Source of the DNA: Budorcas taxicolor
Lineage: Eukaryota; Chordata; Mammalia; Artiodactyla; Bovidae
DNA length: 64,000 bases
Assembly: GCF_023091745.1 (NCBI RefSeq)
Contig: NC_068926.1
Location: 49,562,001-49,626,000, forward strand
Reading direction: 5' to 3'
Shown: piece by piece, positions 9,024 through 19,885 of the stretch
Position numbering within the stretch: the stretch's first letter is position 1
How the letters are laid out: the number at the start of each line of letters is the position of its first letter
Position numbers and translations under genes: made by a program
The notes under the pieces: model-generated
Database searches by the model: none
The model's input: the letters and a program-made list of their open reading frames with translations, nothing else
What the model was told of the DNA's origin: nothing

Positions 9024-11445
9024 GTACAACGAGCTTTACTTCCAGATGCCCAGGCATTTGCTCCTTTCCTTCCCGTTCTGTCACGCAGCTGCTCTGAACA
9101 TCCCAGGCTCCCCAGGACAGAGGAGGGAGTGATGGGGATGCTGAGGAGGGGTGAGCAATGGCAGGGACTCACCTGGGATCAGAGGCAGCTGCATGTGCTG
9201 TTTCCTTCCCCCGGGATGGAGGAGAGGGACCTCCTTCCCCTTCTTTTACTCATAGAACAGTGTTTCATGAATTTTAGCAGTCTACCTGCCATCTTCTCAA
9301 TTTTTGCTGACTTCCTGTGCCAAATAATGTAATTTACTCAACATATTTTCTTTAAATGCCTCACTTTTTCAACCTTAAATATCTTTAACAGCTCATTAGA
9401 AGACAATAAAGTCCAATAGCTTGATGTACTAATTTTTTTTTTTAATATACACGAAATGAATGACTATTAACTTCTTAAAAAGTCTATCCATGTGCACCCT
9501 AACTTCACTGGGGTACCAGTGGGACACAGCTCACAGTTTGGGGAATCTGGTTAAGGCACATTTCTTCTGCATTCTCCATCTTAATGAGTTGGATTTACAA
9601 CTCCAAATTCAACCAGGAACCAGCCCGTGATTTCTTTTTTTTTCCCCATATTCTTCACAGGGGTCTGTTTGAATCACCGAATTTAGAGTTCCTGCCAATT
9701 TTTTCTTGGCTCACTGGTTGGCAATTTCCTTTTGTAGCTGAGAACCTCAAGAGAAAGGACTTACATCTTTAGAGCAATCTTTTCTCCTTTAAGCTGCTAA
9801 GAGAGCTCCCAGGTCCTGTGTCTTCATTCATTTTAGAAAAACATGATCAGGCTGAGGTCTGCCTTTTTCTATTCTGTTGGCTCCTGTTTAGAGGTTAAAT
9901 AAAACTTTGTTCCCCTCCCATGAACTCTGTGATGGACTGAAGATCCTGTGGGGTTCCCTAAGGTGGACAAGATCTGGGAGGCATTGATTCCTTCTCACGG
10001 TAAACTGCAAGAGGCTGTGTCTTAAGTAGGAGATGATTTTGATAAGGAAGAATTGATGTGAGGTCTAATTAAAATTAGAAAAAAAATAATCCTTGGGAAG
10101 CCCCAATTTGGCATAGCCCTGTTTCCTGGTTTGGAAGGCTAATTTTCCCCTTGAGACAGAAAGTGGACTGGCTTCAAAGTACACACAGCCTTGCCCTGGG
10201 GCTCCTGGCAGGCCCTGGACTCTGGGAAGGTTTGATTAAACAGATCTAAAGCGTTCGCTATTCAGAGTCTGGAAAGACCCCAGCCAAGTCACAGTTGATT
10301 GTCTGCTCAGAAACAAAATATATGTTGGTGACTCATTTCTCATGGTTATCTTAGACAATGCATGTTATTTATCTTTCCACATCGTTACTACGATCACATT
10401 ATTTAGAGAGAGACAGTATCTGTGTGATTATGCTGCCATGGGCTTAAATAAATGGCTCAGCTCTGTAGTCCCTTCAGCCTTGCTTCTTTCCCAAGGGCCT
10501 GGTGGGGAGTGCCCCACGGCAGGACCCCCACTCTCCTGTCCCAGAGAGCTCTACCCTACAGAGGCGCGGTCAAGTTCACGGATCCCATTGTTGCCTTCTA
10601 CTTGGCTTTCTCCTCTTCCCAGAAATATACTAAAAATATCCTCCACCCACCCTGATAGAGGAATTGCTCTGGGAGGCAGTGGTTTGGGGTTCAACTGTCA
10701 CTTCCGTGGCCACGTGAAGATGGGGCTTTCTTCTAGCAAACTGTGGCCTGATCTTGGCAAACCAGAGGGTGCACATCACCAAGCCCAGAGCTGCCGTAAG
10801 ACGTTTCTAGGGCAGCCCGGGCTCTGTTGCAGATTCCGGGGCCTGGGTCAGTGGAGGGGGTTCATTAAGTGGCCGTGATGCACTTGTCACAGCTCTCCTG
10901 CCACCATTTGTCATACATTTTGTCACAACACTGAGGTTACTGAGTGTCATCTTCAGAGCTGCCCTCTGGCCTCAGCATCACCAGGGGCACCCCAAAGATG
11001 TGGATGCACCTTAACACCCTGGGGAGAGACACCCTTGGTCTGTGGAGGTCACTGTGTCACTTCTTCACGGTCCAGGAGACTCTGTGTGACTCCCCAGAGA
11101 GGGTTGTGCAGGTTTCACCAAAGATCGTCATGTGATGGAAATTCTGAGTGTTGGGATGGTGACTTAGGTAAGGGAGAAAGAATGCATTTAGAAAGGTGTA
11201 AATTGTGGTGTCCAAATTGGCTTCTTTGACTTGGGACTTTGGGGGGAACTGAATCTGAGAACATAAAAGATTTTGAAGGGCTGGAACCTTGGCAAGATTA
11301 GAAGGGATCAATGTTACATTGTAAGCTGACAACTACTTCCATGTTAAAAAAAAAGTAGAAAATGTGTATTAATGATGTGTGTATATGTGTGTTTGCAAGA
11401 AACCTTGGCACTTTTGTTCACAGTGAGATCTGATGAACCAACTGT
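9024..11445 (+). other. Unique intron downstream of the exon
   Basis: It begins with the GT donor. This is the longest early stretch without a young transposon (2.4 kb). Open frames at 9024-9332 and 10342-10878 (178 codons) have no recognisable domain, and I treat them as chance frames. Small T-rich runs at 9430 and 9632. Confidence 0.5.
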
Positions 11446-11570
11446 ATTTTTAATGGAAGTATAGTTGGTTTACAATATATTAGTTTCAGGTGTACCACAC
11501 AGTGATTCAGCATTTTTACAGATTATACTCTATTAAAAATTATTAGGTCATGGCTCTAATTCCCTGTGGA
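11446..11570 (-). mobile_element. L1 3' end fragment
   Basis: Antisense artiodactyl L1 3' terminus: AAGTATAGTTGGTTTACAA, GTTTCAGGTGTACCACACAG and CTAATTCCCTGTGG. Confidence 0.75.
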
Positions 11571-11735
11571 ACCACCTGTCACCTGTTTGAAGAGGTTGCC
11601 ACAGATTGATATGACTTTTGTTGACATTAATGGGTGCGTGACTCCAGAACAGAGGTCACAGGTGGGCAGACTGCAGGCTGCTTCTGGTTCAGAGAAATGT
11701 GTGTGTTTGTTTAATTTGCTGCCATCCTGTAACAA

Positions 11736-11980
11736 CTGGCAAATCATATTTGTTGTTGTTATTGTTTAGTCTCTAAGTCCTCTCTGACTCTTTCTCGACC
11801 CCGTGGACTGTAGCCAGCCAGGCTCCTCTGTCCATGGGATTTCCCAGGCAAGAACGCTACAGTGGGTTGTCATTTCCTTCTCCTGGGGAATCTTCCTGAC
11901 CCAGGGATTGAACCCTCACCTCCTGCAGTGGCAGGTGGGTTCTTTTCCACTGAGCCACCAGGGAAGTCTGGCAAATCACA
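11736..11980 (-). mobile_element. Bov-tA SINE with 13-bp target duplication
   Basis: The element runs 11749-11967, antisense, from TTGTTGTTGTT-rich tail to GCCACCAGGGAAGT head. It is flanked by CTGGCAAATCATA (11736-11748) and CTGGCAAATCACA (11968-11980), one mismatch. Confidence 0.93.
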
Positions 11981-12124
11981 TGAGTGAGTGAGTGAAGTGA
12001 AGTCGCTCAGTCGTGTCCAACTCTTTGCGACCCCATGGACTGTAGCCTACCAGGCTCCTCCGTCCATGGGACTGTCCAGGCAAAAGTACTGGAGTGGGTT
12101 GCCATTTCCTTCTCCAAATCACAT
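11972..12124 (-). mobile_element. 5'-truncated Bov-A SINE inserted at the neighbour's target duplication
   Basis: The element runs 11982-12114, antisense (GAAGTCGCTCAGTCG tail, then AGTGGGTTGCCATTTCC). It is flanked by CAAATCACAT at 11972-11981 and 12115-12124. It therefore landed in the right-hand duplication of the preceding SINE. Confidence 0.92.
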
Positions 12125-12804
12125 AGACATCTGAATTTCCAGTTTCTTATGAAATTCACAAGGTCAGGTAGCCCTGGGCCCACACTGCTCCCTGCAACCC
12201 TTGACTTGGAAGTGACCAGAGGCCGCCCCTGTGTGTAAGCCCCTGCACCCAGACCACCAGAGTCTCCCACCACCCTCTCGTCTCCCTGCCAAAGGCAGAG
12301 GGACGTCTGTGATTTCTCACCATGCTTGTGCTGTTGGTTTTCTGACAGTGGGTTTCGGAGGAAAGGGACCTATTTCTTTGTCCCCTGGTCTCTGTAAGTC
12401 ACAGATGATAGATGTCACTTGTCACTCTGATGGAGAATTCCATGTCTTTCTAGGCATAAGAGGAAGGCTGAAAATTGGATTGTGTTCTGTCAAAGAGTGT
12501 CTGAGGGGTTGAGAGTCCTTGAGATCAAACCGCAGGAGAAATGATTGAAGGAAGCGTGAGTGTTGAGCCCAGTGATGAGAAGAAATGGCCCCGGGAGAGG
12601 TGAAGAGGAGGACGTGACGGCTCTTTTGAAGTCTTTCGAGGACCATCCTCTGGAATACGGAGATTTGTGCTTTTTAGGTTCCAACAGTGAATGCCAAAAG
12701 GAACTCTTTCTGGCTCAAAAGGAAACAGAATGCAGGGGGAGTGAATTCCTTGGTCAAGTTTTCAGACAAATGACGTTGGCTCAATCTTGGCTCCATCTTA
12801 TTTT
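12125..12804. other. Unique intronic sequence
   Basis: No repeat family recognised. Open frames on both strands (up to 93 codons) have no recognisable motif. Confidence 0.4.
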
Positions 12805-12935
12805 CTATTTGACCTGGGGTAAATGACTGCATCTCCCTGAGCTCAGTTTTCTGATCTGTACAATGGGGGTGATAATAGGATTGTGAAAGATCTGCGGAGA
12901 TTCATTCTAACGTGAGCATGTAAGGCAAAACTACC
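12805..12935 (-). mobile_element. MIR-like SINE
   Basis: Antisense ancient MIR: GGTAAATGACTGCATCTCCC, CTCAGTTTTCTGATCTGTA and CAATGGGGGTGATAATAGGA keep the typical order of the MIR core. Confidence 0.72.
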
Positions 12936-13314
12936 CGGAGTCAAAGTAACCCTGCAAAATCCTTTAAAGAACACCTGAGCTTGTAGAAGTTCAAGAGAGA
13001 GTTGTTTCTTTGTTTTTTGCTTGCTTTTGTTTTCAATTTATTCTATTTAAACCACGGGCAAATTTCCTGTGGCAATACGTGGTGAGATCTACTTTTATAG
13101 GTGGTGCTGAGTGGAGTCATAGATAAGATTTGGGAGAAATTGAAGATAAATTGAATTTTCCTCTCTTTATTTCAGTCTTCTCTCCTTTATATCTTCTGCT
13201 GAATGTGTTGTCAGATGGAAATCCACACCAAGATAATTGAATTATCATTAAATGGTTAAAACGGTGTGTGATACAATCCCTATGGGGGGTTGTAAAATAT
13301 GATACAGTTCAAAA
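12936..13314. other. Unique intronic sequence
   Basis: AT-rich, with T-runs near 13010. No repeat recognised. Confidence 0.4.
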
Positions 13315-13880
13315 TCTTTTAACAAATTTTATTGAAGTACGTAGAAGAAAAGTAGAAAACGTTAGTCGCTCAGTCTTGTCCGACTCTTTGCAACCCCCTG
13401 AACTTTAGCCCACCAGGCGCCTCTTTCTGTGGAATTCTTCAGGCAAGAATACTGGAGTGGGTTGCCATTTCCTACTCCAGGGGATCTTCTCGACCCAGGG
13501 ATTGAACCTGGGTCTCCTGCATTGCAGGCAGATTCTTTACCGTCTGAGCCCCCAGTAGTGATTACAATGTCATGTTATTTTTTACTGTACAACAAAGTGA
13601 CTCAGACATATAGCCTTTTCCATATTCTATGCGTATCACAGCATAGGGACCATATAGTACATGATACTGAATATAGTTCCCTGGGTTATACGGTAGGACC
13701 TTGTTGTTTACCCACGCTACATATAATAGCTGTGTCTGCTAACCCCAAACTCCCAGCCTTTCCCTTCCCCATCTCCTTCCCCCTCGGCTCTTCTCTCGTT
13801 TGGTGAGTGTTTCTGTCTTGAAGATATGTTCATTTGTGTCGTATTTTGGATTCCATATGTCAGTGATATCATATGGTGGA
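13315..13880 (-). mobile_element. L1 3' end interrupted by a Bov-tA
   Basis: Antisense L1 3' UTR. The terminal piece TTTTATTGAAGTAC lies at 13328-13341 and resumes at 13554 with GTGATTACAATGTC. It continues through TACGGTAGGACCTTGTTG and the pyrimidine-rich tract to GTGATATCATATGGT. Confidence 0.85.
13352..13553 (-). mobile_element. Bov-tA SINE nested in L1
   Basis: Antisense copy from GTTAGTCGCTCAGTC to TTCTTTACCGTCTGAGCC. It splits the L1 3' end and is therefore younger than it. Confidence 0.92.
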
Positions 13881-13964
13881 AATGCTATTTTAGAGCTTGA
13901 TTATAGTTTAAATACCTGATCATGCTTTAAAATAACTTTAGAGCTTAATTACATAAAATTTTTA

Positions 13965-14172
13965 AAGTATTCTATTTATTTACTTATTTATATTGAAATA
14001 TAGCTGATTTGCAATGTTATATTAGCTTCAGATGTACAGTAATGTGATTCAGTTATACACGTATATATTTTTTCTTTTTCAGATTTTTTCCCCTGTAGGT
14101 TACTATAAAATATTGAATATAGTTCTTTGTGCCTATGTAGTAGGAGCTTGTTGGTTATCTATTTTATGTTAT
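13965..14172 (-). mobile_element. L1 3' end, older copy
   Basis: A second antisense L1 3' terminus, more diverged than the one at 13315: TGAAATATAGCTGATTTGCA, TAGTAGGAGCTTGTTGGTTA. Flanking 14173-14446 is unassigned and contains AGAGAAATAAAAATGC, possibly an old LTR end. Confidence 0.8.
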
Positions 14173-14446
14173 ATTGTAATTTTTGAGTGCCTTTCTCATT
14201 AGCTTCTGCTGGTGGGCTCTTGTTTTTCTGTGATTAATAGCTGTATTGTTTGTCAATGAACTGTAGTTCCCAAGCCCCCAGGAGCCAGTCATGCATCTGT
14301 TGAGAGGGGATGAACTCTGTACTCTTGGAGAGAAATAAAAATGCAGCCATGTGTGTTGGTGGGTGAGTGTACCATCTCAAGGATGATGCTCTCCATCTCA
14401 TTCTTGGAATAATTCATTGTCTCTCCTTCCAGTAAGAATCAGCTGT

Positions 14447-14674
14447 GCGTGCTCTGTTGCTCACTCATGTGTGACTCTTTGCGACCCCATGGACTGTAGC
14501 CCACCAGGCTCCTCTGTCCATGGGATTTTCTAGGTAAGAATACTGGAATGGGTAGCTGTTTACTCTTCCAGGGAACCTTCCTGACCCAGGGACCCAGGGA
14601 TCCAGGGAACCTGCATCTCTTGTGTCTCCTGCATTGGCAGGCAGATTCTTTACAACCATGCCACCTGGGAAGCC
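14447..14674 (-). mobile_element. Bov-tA SINE
   Basis: Antisense full-length copy with an internal ACCCAGGGA duplication (about 14592-14608). It ends in GCCACCTGGGAAGCC. Confidence 0.92.
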
Positions 14675-15223
14675 AGCTTAGCAACTAAGAGGTGCAAAAG
14701 ACTAAGGGCATTCCCATGCTAAAGCCTTCCTATCCCCAGGGAAGCATCATGTGTTCAGGCTGGGCCTGTCACTGCGGAAGGCAGACTCTTCTGATGGATG
14801 TGCTGTCAGAGGGAAATCAAAAGTTCCCTGCTGCTTACACAAACTGTTTGGTTACTAAACAGAGTCCCACTTCACCTCTGGAGAAAATATCGGCTCTGAC
14901 AAATGAGCTGAATTTCCTGGGTTGATTTTTAGCAGCTGCCAAAAGGCTGTCCCCAAAGGGACTCAGTCTTCCTCAGGTCTGAGTCTTGAGAATTATGATA
15001 GGAAATATGTTTCTTGGACTCAGTACTCTAGAGGGACACGACTGAACTACACTCTTTGAGTGAAAGATCTCATTATCCATTTGGATGGGGTTGGACAGTG
15101 GTGATAACTCCTGAGGTCTGGCAGGTATAACTGGAATTCCTTCCCTAGCTATGTCTGGGTGTTTTGTTTGTTGGTCAGGAACAAAAACCCAAATCTCACT
15201 TGCTTGAGCCAACAGAGCAAGTA
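14675..15223. other. Unique intronic sequence
   Basis: No repeat recognised. Open frames on both strands have no recognisable motif. Confidence 0.4.
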
Positions 15224-15305
15224 TTGGATTGGCCAAAAGGTTCATTTCTTTATTTCCATAACATCTTACAGAAAAACTCAAATGAACTTTCTGGCCAACC
15301 CAGCA
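15224..15305. mobile_element. Mariner-derived palindromic MITE
   Basis: An element of about 80 bp whose ends TTGGATTGGCCAAAAGGTTC and GAACTTTCTGGCCAACCCAG are imperfect inverted repeats. A TA dinucleotide precedes it and a decayed CA follows it, as expected for mariner target sites. The RNA would fold into one long hairpin. Confidence 0.82.
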
Positions 15306-15560
15306 TGTTGGCTCACGTAACTAGAAGTGGACGTAATGAGTTCAAGCAAGACTGCATCAGAAGCTCCTTAGGATTTGGTTTCTCTCTACCTTTAGTTCTG
15401 ATATCTTCTAGGTTGTATTTATTCTCAGATGGACTTTTTCTATAAATTAATTTTTTTTATTGAAGTGTGGTTGACTTACAATATTGTGGTAATTTCAGCT
15501 GTATAGCAAAGTGATTCAGCTATACATATATATGTATATGTCTACATATACACATGTGTG

Positions 15561-15685
15561 TTTGTGTGTGCGCTCATTCATGTCCAACTCTTTGCAACTC
15601 CATGGACTTTAGCCTGCCAGGCTCCTCTGTTCATGGAATTTTCCAGGCAGGAATACTGGAGTGGGTTGCCATTTCCCTTTCCAAG

Positions 15686-15688
<3 letters not shown>
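15561..15688 (-). mobile_element. 5'-truncated Bov-A SINE
   Basis: Antisense monomer from GTGTGTGCGCTCATTCATG to GGGTTGCCATTTCCC, stopping at the start of the TA repeat. Confidence 0.88.
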
Positions 15689-15742
<54 letters not shown>

Positions 15743-15795
15743 ATATATATGAACATATATATGTACATTCTTTTATATATATATATATATATATC
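15688..15795. repeat. Compound (TA)n(CA)n(TA)n microsatellite
   Basis: TA run 15688-15719, CA run 15719-15740, mixed TA/TG, then a TA run 15774-15794. It separates two SINEs. Apparent open frames rich in Tyr/Ile/His here are repeat translation. Confidence 0.96.
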
Positions 15796-16063
15796 AGAGA
15801 AGGCAATGGCACCCCACTCCAATACTCTTGCCTGGAAAATCCCATGGGTGGAAGAGTCTGGTAGGCTGCAGTCCATGGGGTCACGAAGAGTCAGACACGA
15901 CTGAGCGACTTCCCTTTCACTTTTCACTTTCATGCATTGGAGAAGGAAATGGCAACCCACTCCAGTGTTCTTGCCTGGAGAATCCCAGGGACGGGGGAGC
16001 CTGGGGGGCTGCCGTCTATGGGGTCGCGCAGAGTCGGACACGACTGAAGCGCCTTAGCAGCAG
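15796..16063 (+). mobile_element. Bov-A2 SINE
   Basis: Dimeric sense copy: AGAGAAGGCAATGGCACCCC start, first monomer to GAGCGACTTCCC, TTCACTTTCATGCATTGGAG linker, and second monomer ending GAAGCGCCTTAGCAGCAGC. Confidence 0.95.
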
Positions 16064-16437
16064 CATATGTATATATATTTCATATTCTACAGCCTATCAC
16101 AAAATATTAAGTAGAGTTCCCTGTGCTCTATAGTAGGATCTCGTTTATCCAGCTCATGTGTACTAGTTGGCATCTACTAATCCCAAATTCCCAATCTATC
16201 CCTCCTCCAACCCCCCGCCCCCGTGGCAACCACAAGTCTGTACTCTATGTCTGTGAGTCGGTTTCTGTTTGTGGATAAGTTCGTTTGTGTCATATTAGAG
16301 ACTCCACCTACAAGTGATTCCAGGTACTACTTGTCTTTGTCTGTCCGACTTGCTTCGCTCAGTGAGATCCTCTCTAGCTGCATCCACGTTGCTGGGACTC
16401 TTTCTATAGGTGGCTTCTGACACCCAGAGGTTCATAT

Positions 16438-18289
16438 CGTTTTCTATTCAAGTCCAGAAAACAAAGCTTCTCTCCTCTAGGGCCTCCAGCGAGATCCCAG
16501 GTTTGGACGATATTGGGCCTGGTATCCATTCTTGATCCTGCAGTTCTGTGGCCATAGAAGAGAATATACACCTTGGTCTTGCCTGGGTCAGATATCCACC
16601 TGTGAGGCTGGAGGTGACATCAGTTTAGCCTGAAACACAGAGTCTAGGCCTGAGAGAGTGAGGGAGGGTGGATTCATCAGGGAAATTTTCATCTCTCTGT
16701 ATCCCAAGAACATTGGATCCTACCCAGGTCCCCAGACAGCTGGGGAGACTTTGTGCATCCTTTTCCTGGGCTCATAATACTCCTTCCTGTGCCCAGCATG
16801 CCTCCGCCATTCTCTGGAGAAACCTTGGCTGTGCTCTGGACTTGGCTCAGGTGCCCCTGCTGGGTGCTGCCGCCCCATCCCTGCTGTTCTGCATCTCCAA
16901 CCCGCTCCCACCCTGGGCTCCTCGCCTCTGCACTTCCATCCGCTGTGTAGACGTACATATTCGGGACTCGTGCTCTGTGTGTCCCTGTGCAGTGGAAGGC
17001 AGGTCCATGTCTCACTTTCTCTTCTTGCCCCAAAAGGTCTGTTAGAAGGAGCAGTGAAAACCATCACAGCCCACAGACTTGGTTCCCCTGGTTTTAACAC
17101 ATTGCAGCCTCCAATGCACCCAGCAGCCCCACAGACTAGGTCCCAATATTATCCCTATTTTACCACCCAGAAAACTGAGGTTGGAGAGGTTTAAGTGTCT
17201 GGATTCAGTGAGTTGTGCACAAACATTAGCCTACTGCGTGTCCAAATTCATGGTACTGAAAAGTGGACGGACAGTCCCTTCCTATTTCTTCTCTCATTTA
17301 AAGACAGATTTAAAGACAGAAGTGTCTGAAAATCCAGATTTTTATGCTTGATCTTTGTTCAATGTTGGCACATCATCCAGTTGAAAGAGATGTGCAAATG
17401 CCCAGGGTCTGTCATTCTCCCCTTTTCTGTGTGTCCTGCGCTGTAGGAGCAGGTTCACTAATGAAAGATGAGGCCCAGTCACAGGTGAGAGTGAGATTGA
17501 GGACCTTGTGGGGACCCCACAATGTTGATGAAGTGGGTTCAAGAACAGTCTCTCTGCACTGACTTACCTTGAAAGGGTCCTTGTCTGCCGTGGGCTCCAA
17601 CAAACTTCCAGAGAAACCCTCAGATGGATCCTAATTTTATCAGAAGGAGATGGAGAGAAATCCCAGAGCAGTTTAAGCCCATTTCTCGCTCTTTCAGTGA
17701 CACTTGGCAAACGTTCCTCCAGAAAACACTGTTCCTCTATTTCTGGGCATGAATTTCCTTCGCTTCACCCATCACCAGGAGCCAGGCAGCTAAGAATAAG
17801 TCGTCAGGCAGCTTGGATGTTATTGCCTAATTTTGTCCTTCTTTATGCTGGTAATTTGGACTTTTATTGTTCCTCCTGATGGGAGATGTGTCATATATTT
17901 CCTGTTGGCCAGAGGATAGCTATTGCTGCATCCCCAACCTTTTGTTCCATCAGCATCACTCTGATTTCAATATTAATTAGATCTTTTGTTCCTTTCTGTC
18001 TTTAGCATCTCTAATGAAGAACTAACATTCTGGAATTGTTTTGGCGTCATGTGGAGAAACCCTGGAATGAGCCAGGGTAGGTCTGTGAGCCTACCAGTTT
18101 CTCTTCCTCAGTAAACACGCCCGCACGCTTCCTTCTCTGCTGGCCACCTCTCACCTCTCCTCTCCATCAGGCACTGCTCAGGGCAAGGTCCTGGGTGTTC
18201 ACTGGGGTCTTGGGTCTGTGACTGTATCTCCAATATCAGGGTCAAGTACAGCCACTATACCTGTGTCCCTTGAAGACACATTTATCTTT
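16438..18289. other. Mostly unique intronic sequence
   Basis: It contains an MIR-like piece at 17140-17205. Several overlapping frames of 60-126 codons occur on both strands around 16690-17100, in GC-richer sequence, but none shows a recognised domain or paired splice sites. Confidence 0.45.
17140..17205 (+). mobile_element. MIR-like core fragment
   Basis: The words ATTATCCCTATTTTACCA and AAAACTGAGGTTGGAGAGG follow the MIR core order. Confidence 0.55.
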
Positions 18290-18815
18290 TTTTTAATTGA
18301 AGTATAATTGATTTACAATGTTGTGTTAGTTTCAGGGCTGCAGCAAAGTAGTTCAGTTATTACATATATACTCTTTTGCAAATTCTTTTTCATTATAGAT
18401 TATTATAAGATATTGCATATAGTTCCCTGGGCGACAGAGTAGGTCCTTGCTATTTATTTTACGTATAGTAGTGCACATCTGTTAATCCCAAACTCCTAAT
18501 TTATTCACCCCCTGTTCCCCATTGGTAACCATATGTTTGTTTTCTATGTCTCTGAGTCTATTTTTGTGTTGTAAATAAGCTCACTTGTATAATTTTTTTT
18601 TAGATTTCACATGATAATCTCTAGGTCCATCCATGTTGCTACAAATGGCAGTGCTTTGTTCCCTTCTGTGGCTGAGTCATATTCCGTTGTATACGCGTAC
18701 CTCATCTTCTTTATCCATTCCTCTGCTGATGGGCACTTAGGTTGCCTCTGTGTCTTGGCTGTTGTCAATAGTGCAGCTATGAACACTGGGGTGCAGAGGT
18801 ACGTTTATCCTTGAT
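18290..18815 (-). mobile_element. L1 3' end, long antisense copy
   Basis: It runs from TAATTGAAGTATAATTGATT through AGTTCCCTGGGCGACAGAG, TAGGTCCATCCATGTTGCTA and CATCTTCTTTATCCATTC to CAGCTATGAACACTGGGGTG. This covers the 3' UTR and the last part of ORF2. Confidence 0.9.
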
Positions 18816-19006
18816 GTTTTGGAGCTGGGTTCACAGTTTAATCCCCTGACATGCAGCTTTAATGGTGAGCAGAATGTATCCATTCTCCCACTTAGGGAGA
18901 AGAAGAAAGCAGCATGAGGACTGAAGCACCTGAGCTGGGGCACAGTGAGAAGGCGGGGGTTGAGGGGTACTCCCTGGGTGATGTTGCTCTCATCAGTTTG
19001 GAGAAC

Positions 19007-19223
19007 TGACAACCCTATTTTTCTTTTCTTTTTTCTAATATTTATTTGACTGCACTGGGCCTTAACTGTGGCAGGTGTAATCTTTGCTGCCGCATATGGG
19101 ATCCTCAGCTGTGACATGTGGGATCTGGTTCCCTGACCAGGGACAGAACCCAGGCCCCCTCACTGGGAGGACAGTGTCCTAGCCACTGGACCACCAGGGA
19201 AGTCCCTGACACCCTCATTTTCC
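19007..19223 (-). mobile_element. CHR-type SINE with target duplication
   Basis: The element is about 19024-19206, antisense, ending at the head CCACCAGGGAAGTCCC. It is flanked by TGACAACCCTATTTTTC and TGACACCCTCATTTTCC, an imperfect duplication. It inserted at the edge of an MIR. Confidence 0.88.
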
Positions 19224-19300
19224 AGTGGAGGAAACTGAGGTTCAGAGGTGAGGCCAGAGGTTTAATGTTGCAGTTAGAGAGGGATGGACTTGGACCCAGT
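19212..19300 (+). mobile_element. MIR-like fragment
   Basis: CTCATTTTCCAGTGGAGG and AAACTGAGGTTCAGAGGTG match the MIR core in sense. Confidence 0.6.
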
Positions 19301-19885
19301 CTTAGGCTATCTAGGGCCTCTGTGAACTTACTCAGTTGGAGAAGAGCTCCATAAAGGAAGATGGACTTGCCTTTGACCACAATTTGAGATCAAGCAGGGC
19401 TGGGCATGCTCCCCTTTATAAGGTGGCCACTGATGACCTTGAACTCCAGCTGATGGACACCTCTCTGTCTGCAGGACTTTGGGCTGGGACTCCAGCTGAA
19501 AGCGAAGGTCAAAGGTCATGTGTCCTACCATGAATGTCACCACACGCTGACCCCTGGGGGAGGAATAAGGAGTGACTTGCCAAGGTCATGTGTAGGCAGT
19601 GGCTGAACGGTCCAACAGAGGACTTTGTGAATCCATGTCTCACCCCCACACCGTCCCCTTGAGGTTGGCAATGGCTGGGTTCTCCTTCTTCAGACTCATG
19701 CATTCTAACAGATGTAGGAGCAGCGAAGTCACAGCTGGAGGAACCACAGGGATAAAAATACACTGCTTGCCTCAGCACGCATACAGAGATGGAGCGCCCC
19801 CTTGAGGCCACAGGGGAGTTCAGGGCAAAACGGGAATCTGAAGCCTGTCCTCCCAGTCTGGAGCCCTTGGGCCACATGGCCTTTT
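19301..19885. other. Unique intronic sequence
   Basis: Unique. An antisense frame at 19509-19877 (122 codons) has no recognised motif. GCGCCCCCTTGAGG at 19794-19807 is a weak CTCF-like word. Confidence 0.4.

Larger units (their letters stand above)
15448..16437 (-). mobile_element. L1 3' end split by two SINEs and a microsatellite
   Basis: Antisense L1 pieces at 15448-15560 (TTATTGAAGTGTGGTTGACT) and 16064-16437 (CAGCCTATCACAAAATATTA, GTAGGATCTCGTTTATCC, CCACCTACAAGTGATTCC, GCATCCACGTTGCTGGG). The inserted block 15561-16063 holds a Bov-A piece, TA/CA repeats and a Bov-A2. Confidence 0.85.

Noticed and set aside
8808..9332. 174-codon open frame as a complete small protein
   Set aside because: Only codons 25-72 (8880-9023) look conserved. 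They are bounded by splice signals, and the rest is intron read-through.
10342..10878. 178-codon open frame
   Set aside because: No recognisable domain, no splice or promoter context and low-complexity composition. Likely a chance frame.
15631..16041. 136-codon minus-strand frame rich in Tyr/Ile/Cys/Val
   Set aside because: It is a translation of Bov-A2, TA and CA repeats.
16668..17100. Cluster of overlapping frames on both strands as a possible exon
   Set aside because: No recognised domain, and no convincing pair of acceptor and donor around one frame.
19794..19807. CTCF-like GCGCCCCCTTGAGG
   Set aside because: The 3' half departs from the core (GAGG instead of STGG). Too weak to list.
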